Shown here one piece after another: positions 25,140 to 32,122 of a stretch of DNA of 33,675 nucleotides. Made by a program: the position numbers and the translations under genes. The notes under the pieces were generated by a model that ran no database searches, was not told the origin of the DNA, and saw only the letters and a program-made list of their open reading frames with translations. Source of the DNA: Pseudomonadota bacterium (lineage in GTDB: Bacteria; Desulfobacterota; Desulfobacteria; Desulfobacterales; RPRI01); NCBI GenBank assembly GCA_018830925.1, contig JAHJRK010000566.1, positions 1-33,675 of the forward strand, in the 5' to 3' direction. Position 1 is the first letter of the stretch. Each line of letters opens with the position of its first letter.

Positions 25140-26064
25140 CCAGGCAAGATTATTTTTTTTTTTGGGTCCTCATTTTGGTGTATTATTTTTAAAAAAAATA
25201 ATACATTATTTTAACAGCTCAAACTATAAAGTTGTCACATATTCTGAAGAAAGCGATTCATATTACGGATACGAAAACGTAATTGACTACTGCAAAATAA
25301 ATAATATTGATTTTTTGGATACTTCAACTAATAAAAGAGAGGTGTTGAATCTCTTCACACAGTTTAATCCAACCATAATACTATGCGGATACTATGCAAA
25401 AATTCTCCCAATTGAGATTCTCAAGTTAGCTCAAGATGGTGCTTACAATATTCATCCAGGCAAATTGCCTAACTATAGAGGGCCTTTCCCTACGGCATGG
25501 GCTCTCATAAACAATGAGCAGGAAATTGGAATAACTATTCATGAAATGGACAGTCGGATCGATACCGGGCATATTGTAGCTCAGAAAGTGTACACGATAT
25601 TGCAAGATGAGACAGGCTATGAGCTATATAGAAGGAGTATGGAGTTGAGTGCCGAATACTTATTTTCTTTTATGCCAGACATACTGAAAAAAAATTATGA
25701 ACCCATTGATCAGGTAACAATTGGAATGGGAAGTTATTATGGAAAGATTGATTCACATTACCATATAGACTGGAAAGACAATACTAAAAGGATTAGGAAT
25801 CTTGTCCGTGTACATTCCAAACCTTATTTTCCTGCTTATACCTTTCTGAAAAACAAGATGCTTCTTGTTAATAGATGTAATCCAATAACAAACCAAGCAA
25901 CGAAACTACAAGGTCCAGGCAGGATTCTCGATGTTACTCCCGATAGTACATTCTATGTGTCATGTGGCGATGGTATTATTGAGGTTGCTGACTATGACTT
26001 ATGCCCACTTAATAATAATAGCAGAAAAGAAGAATTTATCAAAAAAGGATTACAATTATTTTAG
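25123..26064 (+). CDS. Methionyl-tRNA formyltransferase-like sugar N-formyltransferase
   Basis: This 313-aa protein has a formyltransferase core with the catalytic set Asn109, His111 and Asp147 in YNIHPGKLPNYRGPFP and MDSRIDTGH, the same Asn-His-Asp trio as in ArnA, WbtJ and other sugar N-formyltransferases. These use N10-formyl-tetrahydrofolate to formylate a sugar amine. A WecE-type aminotransferase at 30764 could provide such an amine. It is clearly AT-richer than its neighbours and carries long A and T runs, a sign of separate acquisition. It overlaps the GT2 gene by 17 bp. Confidence 0.85.
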   Translation: MQTTDNQARLFFFLGPHFGVLFLKKIIHYFNSSNYKVVTYSEESDSYYGYENVIDYCKINNIDFLDTSTNKREVLNLFTQFNPTIILCGYYAKILPIEILKLAQDGAYNIHPGKLPNYRGPFPTAWALINNEQEIGITIHEMDSRIDTGHIVAQKVYTILQDETGYELYRRSMELSAEYLFSFMPDILKKNYEPIDQVTIGMGSYYGKIDSHYHIDWKDNTKRIRNLVRVHSKPYFPAYTFLKNKMLLVNRCNPITNQATKLQGPGRILDVTPDSTFYVSCGDGIIEVADYDLCPLNNNSRKEEFIKKGLQLF

Positions 26065-26087
26065 AAAATAAAAGCTATAAAGATTCA

Positions 26088-26789
26088 TTGAGCGAAAAAT
26101 CCTACTCTCAAAAATATACTGCGGATACATCTAACGCTATATACCCTGTCGAATTTGTCGTTCGAGCCTTTCTGGGCACATACCCTGAACTCCACATGCC
26201 GAAAGATGAATACAATGGTAAGCGTATCCTCGATCTTGGTTATGGCGATGGGAGAAACATGCCGTTACTCAGCAACCTTGGCATGAAAATCCATGGTGTG
26301 GAAATATCGAAAGATATTAACTGGCATGTCCAGGAACGCCTTGCAATATTAGGTATTCAGGCCGAACTTAAGACAGGGACTAATGCGCACATCCCATATA
26401 ATGAATCTTTTTTCCAATACGTACTTGCCTGCCATTCATGCTACTACGTCGAACCTGGCAGCACATTTAGCGACAACCTTGCTGAAATAGCGCGGGTGCT
26501 TGAAACAAGTGGGTTTTTTATCGCATCCTTGCCAATGAGCGATACATATATCCTCAATGGTGCAAGACCTTTGCCTGACGGCCACTATGAGATCACAAAT
26601 GACCCATACGGATTAAGGAACGGCACGGTATTCCGTGTCTTTGATTCCGAAGAAGAAATTCAAGAAACATTAGCCCCTTTTTTTAATGATTTTTGTATCG
26701 GATATTGTGACGATATGTTTTGGGGTATTCATCAAAAAGTATGGACAGTTGTTTGCCGCAGACTAAAAAATAAGAGCTCGGAGGGTTAA
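26088..26789 (+). CDS. SAM-dependent methyltransferase (predicted)
   Basis: This 233-aa protein has RILDLGYGDGRNMPLL (motif I, about 46-61), GVEISKDI (ribose-binding Glu), YVLACHSCYYVEPG and NLAEIARVLETSGFFIASLP. The TTG start at 26088 is the only reasonable one in frame, and its ribosome binding site is weak, so the N-terminus is uncertain. The following gene begins 1 bp after the stop, so the two are probably coupled. Acceptor unknown. Confidence 0.75.
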   Translation: MSEKSYSQKYTADTSNAIYPVEFVVRAFLGTYPELHMPKDEYNGKRILDLGYGDGRNMPLLSNLGMKIHGVEISKDINWHVQERLAILGIQAELKTGTNAHIPYNESFFQYVLACHSCYYVEPGSTFSDNLAEIARVLETSGFFIASLPMSDTYILNGARPLPDGHYEITNDPYGLRNGTVFRVFDSEEEIQETLAPFFNDFCIGYCDDMFWGIHQKVWTVVCRRLKNKSSEG

Positions 26790-26790
26790 A

Positions 26791-27807
26791 ATGCATAAAA
26801 AACTAATCAATGAATATGTTTGTCCGTACACAAAAAAATGCATGACATTAGAAGCCGGAGTTTATGAGGGAGATAAACTACGAGAGGGCCGGTTTGTGAG
26901 TCCCTCAGGTTTATCTTTTACAGTGAAAGATGGCATACCGGTTTTTCTTGATCCCTCACAGCTTGGCGAGATGGAAAAAAAAACTCAGTCTGAATATGAT
27001 CTGGTAGCAAATGAATTTTATGATAATGCTTTAGAATGGCAATTTGCGAGTCTTTATGAAGATGAAAATAAGGTCAGAGATGGCATGGTTGATCTTCTTA
27101 ACCTTCGCTCTGAATCATATGTGCTTGAAATCGGGTGCGGTACCGGACGTGATTCTTTTCGTATCGGGCGTCGGCTTAGCTTAAATGGGGTTCTTTTCCT
27201 TCAGGACCTCTCACGCAACATGGTGATAAAGACAAAAGAGACTATTGACTCTTATCGAGAAAAAAACGGTTTGGGTTGTGAAACACATTATTTTGTATCC
27301 GATGCCTTACACCTTCCTTTCCCTGATGGTTTTTTTGATGCGGTTTTCCATTTCGGCGGGTTCAATAATTTTTCAGAACCAAAGAAATCTTTAAATGAAT
27401 TCGCCCGCATTACCAAAAAAGGGGGAAAGATCGTCGTCGGTGACGAATCATTACCCCCTTGGCTTGAAGGAACAACTTTTGGTGATATCGTCTGTGTAAA
27501 CAACCCGTTATTCCGTCACAAAGTACCTCTTCACACTATTCCGGAATGTGCCAGGGATGTAGCGGTTCGCTGGATATTGGGCAGTTGTTTTTACGTGATT
27601 GACTTCCGCATAGATCAGGGGTCGCCGCCACTTAATCTCGACCTGCCGCACAAGGGGCGGCGTGGAGGCACTATGCGCACTCGCTACTATGGGCAGCTTG
27701 AAGGTGTTTCTCTGGATGCAAAAAAAATGGCCCAGGAAACAGCAGCCAAACAGGGGGTCAGCCTGCATGACTGGCTTGACCAGGTGATTCGCAGAGCAGC
27801 AGACTAA
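26791..27807 (+). CDS. Methyltransferase with N-terminal Trm112-like and C-terminal RHH-like regions
   Basis: This 338-aa protein is unusual. An N-terminal segment (YVCPYTKKCMTLE, then FVSPSGLSFTVKDGIPVFLDP) looks like a Trm112-like fold. A methyltransferase core follows (VLEIGCGTGRDSFRI near 111-125; FDAVFHFGGFNNFSEP; RITKKGGKIVVGDES). The last ~35 residues (SLDAKKMAQETAAKQG then VSLHDWLDQVI) resemble short ribbon-helix-helix or regulator-type tails. The N-terminal part could bind zinc or a partner. The order of parts is visible; naming of the end pieces is tentative. GAGGG precedes the start. Confidence 0.78.
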   Translation: MHKKLINEYVCPYTKKCMTLEAGVYEGDKLREGRFVSPSGLSFTVKDGIPVFLDPSQLGEMEKKTQSEYDLVANEFYDNALEWQFASLYEDENKVRDGMVDLLNLRSESYVLEIGCGTGRDSFRIGRRLSLNGVLFLQDLSRNMVIKTKETIDSYREKNGLGCETHYFVSDALHLPFPDGFFDAVFHFGGFNNFSEPKKSLNEFARITKKGGKIVVGDESLPPWLEGTTFGDIVCVNNPLFRHKVPLHTIPECARDVAVRWILGSCFYVIDFRIDQGSPPLNLDLPHKGRRGGTMRTRYYGQLEGVSLDAKKMAQETAAKQGVSLHDWLDQVIRRAAD

Positions 27808-27835
27808 GCTAAAGGTGTTACAGGGGGGTTATTTT

Positions 27836-28519
27836 ATGAGCAAAGTTATACTTTTTGGTTGCGGGCGCGGGGCGGATATCGCCTACCGCTACCTGAAAAA
27901 TGACAGCGAACATCAGGTCTTGGGATTCACGGTTGATGCGGCATACTGCAAAGAGAAGTCATATAAGGGGCTTCCCTTGGTCCCTTTTGAAGAAGTGGAG
28001 AGGCATTTTCCGCCAGATGATTACAAAATGCTAATTCTTCTTGGTTTTCAACAAATGAACCATTTACGCGCAGATAAATACCTGGCCGCAAAAAATAAGG
28101 GCTACTCTTTTATTAACTATATCAGCAGCCGAGCCTATTCCTTAGAGCCTTTGGATATCGGTGAAAACTGCTTTATCCTGGATGGCCAATGCATCAATCT
28201 GGATGTTTCAATTGGTAACAATGTGGTCATGTGGTCTTGCAATCAAATCGGGGATAATACCGTGATTGGCGATCATGTCTGGCTAAGTTCCCATGCGACA
28301 ATAGCAGGTGATGCAAAAATTGAAGACTATTCTTTTTTGGGTGTCAACGTATCAATCTCTAACCATGTGATTATCGCACCGGAGACTTTTATAGGCGCAG
28401 GCGCATTTATTGCTCAGAACACCAAGAAAGGCAGTGTCTATGTGCAGCCGGAGGCAAAATGTTTCGGCAATGACAGTCTGACGTTTATGAAAGTCATGGA
28501 GGCTACGAAAAAATTATGA
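27836..28519 (+). CDS. NeuD/PglD-like sugar N- or O-acyltransferase
   Basis: About 227 aa from ATG 27836, chosen because GGGGGG at 27823-27828 is ideally spaced. The N-terminal part resembles the nucleotide-binding alpha/beta domain of PglD/NeuD (SKVILFGCGRGADIAYRYL). The rest is a left-handed beta-helix of hexapeptide repeats (IGENCFI, ISIGNNVV-like, VIGDHVWLS, IAPETFIGAGAFI) with a likely catalytic His in SSHATIAG. Members use acyl-CoA to acetylate amino sugars on nucleotide carriers. Alternative donors, including the carrier protein, are possible. The stop overlaps the next start (ATGA). Confidence 0.82.
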   Translation: MSKVILFGCGRGADIAYRYLKNDSEHQVLGFTVDAAYCKEKSYKGLPLVPFEEVERHFPPDDYKMLILLGFQQMNHLRADKYLAAKNKGYSFINYISSRAYSLEPLDIGENCFILDGQCINLDVSIGNNVVMWSCNQIGDNTVIGDHVWLSSHATIAGDAKIEDYSFLGVNVSISNHVIIAPETFIGAGAFIAQNTKKGSVYVQPEAKCFGNDSLTFMKVMEATKKL

Positions 28520-29415
28520 AGTGGCGCAAGTTAGGTCGCATTTATAAGCCTTCCGGAACATTGGCCTGGGCGCGGACATATGCGGCAAATCCTGTGGCAG
28601 AGCTTGTGGCCGGCGATTTATACCGCATCTACTTCAGCACCAGAAACGACCAGAACCAATCCAGTATCGGCTATATTGTAGTTGATATTAACAACCCGAC
28701 CCTGGTTATCGAAGTCGCTGAAGAACCAGTGCTGATGCCCGGAGAGCTTGGCATGCCAGACGATTCAGGTGCTTCCATTGGCTGCATCTTACCAGTTAGC
28801 GGGAAGCGCTATCTATATTACATGGGATGGAATCTGTCCGTGACAGTCCCATGGCGTAATGCTATTGGACTTGCCATTAGTGAGGAAGGCAAGAAAGGGT
28901 TTCATCGCTATTCGCGGTTTCCCATAATCAACCTCGACGAGACCGACCCTTACACCATCTCATATCCCTGGATAATGATAGAAGACGGCCTTTACCGCAT
29001 GTGGTACGGTTCTAATCTCAAATGGGGCCCGGAAAAGAAGGATATGTTGCACATCATTAAATATGCTGAATCAAAGGACGGAATTATCTGGCAACGTCCG
29101 GATATTATTTGCATAGATTCAAAAGGGCCTGAAGAATACGCAATCTGCAAGCCTTGCGTCCTGAAAGATGGCGATACTTATAGGATGTGGTATTGTCATC
29201 GCGGGCTGACATATCGTATAGGGTATGCTGAATCTATGGACGGGATACATTGGGACCGCCTTGACCATCTTTCCGGCATTGATGTTTCTCAGGATGGATG
29301 GGATTCTGAAATGATAGAGTATCCTTTTGTTTTCGATCACAAAGACAAGCGTTACATGCTTTATGCAGGAAATGGTTTTGGGAAAACAGGTTTTGGTATT
29401 GCCATTCTGGAATGA
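28516..29415 (+). CDS. Five-bladed beta-propeller glycosidase-like protein
   Basis: This 299-aa protein is built from repeated Asp/Trp-rich strands (RMWYGSNLKWG, RMWYCHRGLTYRIGYAES, SKDGIIW, SMDGIHWDR) as in the GH43/GH32/GH130 five-bladed propellers. There is no signal peptide, so it would act in the cytoplasm, unlike secreted family members. Propeller proteins of this type occur in some O-antigen loci, and their role there is not known. Hydrolytic residues cannot be assigned with confidence. Its start overlaps the acyltransferase stop (ATGA). Confidence 0.7.
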   Translation: MKWRKLGRIYKPSGTLAWARTYAANPVAELVAGDLYRIYFSTRNDQNQSSIGYIVVDINNPTLVIEVAEEPVLMPGELGMPDDSGASIGCILPVSGKRYLYYMGWNLSVTVPWRNAIGLAISEEGKKGFHRYSRFPIINLDETDPYTISYPWIMIEDGLYRMWYGSNLKWGPEKKDMLHIIKYAESKDGIIWQRPDIICIDSKGPEEYAICKPCVLKDGDTYRMWYCHRGLTYRIGYAESMDGIHWDRLDHLSGIDVSQDGWDSEMIEYPFVFDHKDKRYMLYAGNGFGKTGFGIAILE

Positions 29416-29440
29416 AATTAGCCCTGTTCAATTTTGTACA

Positions 29441-29866
29441 GTGAAATGGAAATTAATTTTGAAATTGTCTAAAGAGTTCATTCGTTATGTCGTCGTCGGC
29501 GCCGCTATGAACGGTTGCGGATTCTTGCTCTATGCCCTATTCACAACACTTGGCGTAAGCCCTGTTTTGACGATCAGTATCTTCTATCCCATTTACATCG
29601 GATTAGCGTTTTATCTCAATAAAAAATGGTCATTCAACCATAAGGGGCGTATTTCTGCTTCTGCTGTCAGATACCTGATTTCATATATTGGTTGTTATGT
29701 CTTGAATGTCGCCGTGCTCAAATTCTTCAGCGGATATCTCGGCTATCCTCATCTGGTCGTGCAGGCGATCGCCATCCTGGTATTTGCTTTGCTGCTTTTC
29801 TTGGCCCAAAAATACTGGGTTTTCAGAACGCAGGTCATCTCAATTGCACACGTGCAGCACTTATGA
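29441..29866 (+). CDS. GtrA-like polyprenyl-phosphate sugar flippase
   Basis: About 141 aa from GTG 29441; a TTG at 29459 would also work. It has four transmembrane segments and family signatures (EFIRYVVVGAAMNGCGFLLY near the start; YPIYIGLAFYLNKKWSF in the middle; AQKYWVFRT at the end). GtrA proteins flip or stabilise polyprenyl-phosphate sugars made by GtrB-type GT2 enzymes; the enzyme at 24216 fits that role. Longer versions that begin upstream (29327) would overlap the previous gene and add an unconserved leader. The stop overlaps the next start (ATGA). Confidence 0.82.
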   Translation: MKWKLILKLSKEFIRYVVVGAAMNGCGFLLYALFTTLGVSPVLTISIFYPIYIGLAFYLNKKWSFNHKGRISASAVRYLISYIGCYVLNVAVLKFFSGYLGYPHLVVQAIAILVFALLLFLAQKYWVFRTQVISIAHVQHL

Positions 29867-30753
29867 AACTGTGTCTCCATTGCTCCAAAGCATTTGAAAG
29901 CATTAATTGGCATTGTCCGAACTGTGGGTGGCAGCCTGAAAGAAGCGGCACGGTGCCGGTTTTTGCGCCTGAATTGGCGCAAAACAACAGCGGCTTCAAG
30001 GCTTCTTATTTTGGGCCACTTGCGGAACTGGAGGCGAGTCATTTCTGGTTTCGCGCGCGTAATGCCCTGATCATCTGGGCCCTTGGAAAATACGGCGCAA
30101 GAGTCTCTTCATTCATGGAGATCGGATGCGGTACGGGGTTTGTGTTGCAGGGCATCGCTCGCAACTTTCCGAAAATTCATCTTGTCGGCAGCGAGATATA
30201 TCCTGAAGGGTTAGCCTTCGCGGTTGATAGAATCGAGGGTGGGGAATTCATGCAGATGGACGCGAGACAGATCCCATTTGTCGCTGAATTTGACGCCATT
30301 GGGGCGTTCGATTTACTTGAACACGTTGCGGAGGATGAGACGGTGCTAAAGCAAATGCATCAAGCATTGAAGCCTGGCGGCTTGTTGCTGCTCACGGCGC
30401 CGCAACATCGGTGGCTGTGGAGTTCGGTAGACGAATATTCGTGCCATATCCGGCGCTATACCGCACAGGAACTGCATGACAAGGTGGTGCTTGCTGGTTT
30501 CACCATTATGCGAAGTACCTCCTTCGTCATAAGCTTGTTGCCGTTCATGTTGATCTCCAGGCTATTGCAGCGAAACAAGTCCGAGAGCTTCGTCCCACAG
30601 GCAGAATCGCAAATTCATCCGCTATTGAACCGAATCTTTGAGGGATTTTTGCGCTTGGAGCTTTGGTTGATTCGGATGGGTGTTTCATTTCCCTTTGGCG
30701 GTTCGAGGCTGGTGGTAGCCACAAAGATTGAAAAAACTGGTACAAACGATTGA
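29863..30753 (+). CDS. SAM-dependent methyltransferase with N-terminal zinc ribbon
   Basis: About 296 aa from ATG 29863, which overlaps the GtrA stop. The N-terminal 25 residues hold CLHC and CPNCG knuckles (KLCLHCSKAFESINWHCPNC), likely a zinc ribbon. The SAM-binding core is FMEIGCGTGFVL (about 82-93), with GSEIYPE (ribose-binding Glu), FDAIGAFDLLEHV, and LKPGGLLLLTAPQHRWLW. A hydrophobic stretch (SFVISLLPFMLISRLL) near the C-terminus suggests membrane association. It is probably a sugar or lipid-linked glycan methyltransferase. Confidence 0.82.
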   Translation: MKLCLHCSKAFESINWHCPNCGWQPERSGTVPVFAPELAQNNSGFKASYFGPLAELEASHFWFRARNALIIWALGKYGARVSSFMEIGCGTGFVLQGIARNFPKIHLVGSEIYPEGLAFAVDRIEGGEFMQMDARQIPFVAEFDAIGAFDLLEHVAEDETVLKQMHQALKPGGLLLLTAPQHRWLWSSVDEYSCHIRRYTAQELHDKVVLAGFTIMRSTSFVISLLPFMLISRLLQRNKSESFVPQAESQIHPLLNRIFEGFLRLELWLIRMGVSFPFGGSRLVVATKIEKTGTND

Positions 30754-30763
30754 GAGGCTGAGC

Positions 30764-31900
30764 ATGGAGTTTATCCCGTTTAATAAACCCTATATGACCG
30801 GCCGTGAGCTATCGTATATTGCCCAGGCACACGCCAACAGCCATCTTTCCGGGGATGGAAACTTTACCAAGAAGTGTAATATGTGGTTGGAGGCGCTCAC
30901 AGGTGCGCACAAGGCGCTGCTCACCCATTCCTGCACGGCGGCGCTCGAGACGGGGGCGCTTTTGGCGGATATCCAGTCCGGTGACGAAGTCATCATGCCG
31001 TCATACACCTTCGTTTCGACAGCCAATGCCTTTGTGTTGCGAGGTGGTGTCCCGGTATTTGTCGATATCCGTCCGGATACGCTCAACATTGATGAGACGC
31101 TGATCGAGAAGGCCATAACGTCTCGCACCAAAGCCATCGTACCAGTTCATTACGCCGGTGTGGCTTGTGAAATGGATGTCATCATGGACATCGCAAAGCG
31201 TCATAACCTGCTTGTAATTGAAGATGCAGCGCAGGGCATCATGTCCACCTATAAAGGGCGGCCGTTGGGTTCGATTGGGCATCTTGGCGCTTATTCATTC
31301 CATGAGACCAAGAACATCATCGCGGGCGAGGGCGGCGCTCTGCTGGTCAACGACGAACACTTTGCCGAACGCGCAGAGATCATCCGGGAGAAGGGTACGA
31401 ATCGAAGCCAGCTTTTTCGCGGACAGGTTGATAAATACACGTGGGTCGATATAGGTTCTTCGTACTTGCCCGGTGAAATCACAGCAGCTTTTCTTTGGGC
31501 GCAGATGGAAGTAGCCGAGGCCATCACAGAAAAGCGACTGGCAATCTGGAAGCATTACCATGAAGTGTTGGCCCCTTTGGAGACTGCCGGTGTGCTGCGC
31601 CGGCCCATCATTCCTGAAGACTGCCGACATAACGCGCACATGTATTATATCCTGCTGCAATCTTTGGAGAAGCGCAACGAGTTGATTGACCGTTTACAGG
31701 AGCAGGGCGTGAATACGGTTTTTCACTATGTGCCGTTGCACAGCTCATTAGCTGGAATGCGATATGGTCGGGTGTGTGGGACGATGATAAATACTATATC
31801 GGTATCTGATTGTCTGCTACGGTTGCCATTGTGGGTGGGAATGGGTGAGATGCATATAGACCAAACAGCCGGTGCCATAAAGCGGACGATCTGCCCATAG
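30764..31900 (+). CDS. wecE: dTDP-4-keto-6-deoxyhexose 4-aminotransferase (WecE/RffA)
   Basis: About 378 aa from ATG 30764 (GAGAGG is close upstream), the usual WecE length. It belongs to the DegT/DnrJ/EryC1/StrS PLP family and is very close to enteric WecE: GDEVIMPSYTFVSTANAFVL, AIVPVHYAGVACEMD, VIEDAAQGIMSTYKG (PLP-ring Asp154) and SFHETKNIIAGEGGA (PLP Lys183). WecE makes dTDP-4-amino-4,6-dideoxygalactose from the 4-keto sugar with glutamate. The product could be formylated or acetylated by the enzymes at 25123 or 27836. rmlA/rmlB are not in this window and must be elsewhere. Confidence 0.92.
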   Translation: MEFIPFNKPYMTGRELSYIAQAHANSHLSGDGNFTKKCNMWLEALTGAHKALLTHSCTAALETGALLADIQSGDEVIMPSYTFVSTANAFVLRGGVPVFVDIRPDTLNIDETLIEKAITSRTKAIVPVHYAGVACEMDVIMDIAKRHNLLVIEDAAQGIMSTYKGRPLGSIGHLGAYSFHETKNIIAGEGGALLVNDEHFAERAEIIREKGTNRSQLFRGQVDKYTWVDIGSSYLPGEITAAFLWAQMEVAEAITEKRLAIWKHYHEVLAPLETAGVLRRPIIPEDCRHNAHMYYILLQSLEKRNELIDRLQEQGVNTVFHYVPLHSSLAGMRYGRVCGTMINTISVSDCLLRLPLWVGMGEMHIDQTAGAIKRTICP

Positions 31901-31943
31901 ATTGGGGATTATTTATGTGAGTTGTAGATTCGGAGGGTAGATT

Positions 31944-32099
31944 ATGAATAAGGGGATAGTACCCATTTCAGGAGCTATAGATGCTCTTACGGTCAGGGAT
32001 GATGGATTAAGGGTAATAAACCTCCCCGTAGCAAGCTTCGGGGTATCCAAGACAGCAAGAAATAAAGCAAGCTTCGGGGAATTTACCCTGAGAGATTAA
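31944..32099 (+). CDS. Possible 51-aa small ORF overlapping REP-like repeats
   Basis: ATG 31944 follows GGAGGG at a good distance. The peptide (MNKGIVPISGAIDALTVRDD...) shows no known domain, and its second half is translated from REP-like hairpin sequence (...ASFG...ASFGE). It may be a chance frame or a gene truncated by the repeat. Confidence 0.25.
   Translation: MNKGIVPISGAIDALTVRDDGLRVINLPVASFGVSKTARNKASFGEFTLRD
32024..32079. repeat. REP-like hairpin with adjacent direct repeat
   Basis: CCCCGTAGC at 32024-32032 pairs with GCTTCGGGG at 32035-32043 around AA, with a single T-T mismatch. The 13-mer GCAAGCTTCGGGG occurs at 32031-32043 and again at 32067-32079. GC-rich hairpins of this kind are typical REP elements and can be mobilised by REP-associated transposases; they can also protect mRNA 3' ends. 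It sits in the gap after wecE. Confidence 0.6.
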
Positions 32100-32122
32100 A
32101 CGATGGAAAGCAGAGGTAACCC

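Noticed and set aside
29327-29440. Longer N-terminus for the GtrA-like protein
   Set aside because: It would overlap the previous gene by about 90 bp and adds an unconserved leader; GTG 29441 fits the family length better.
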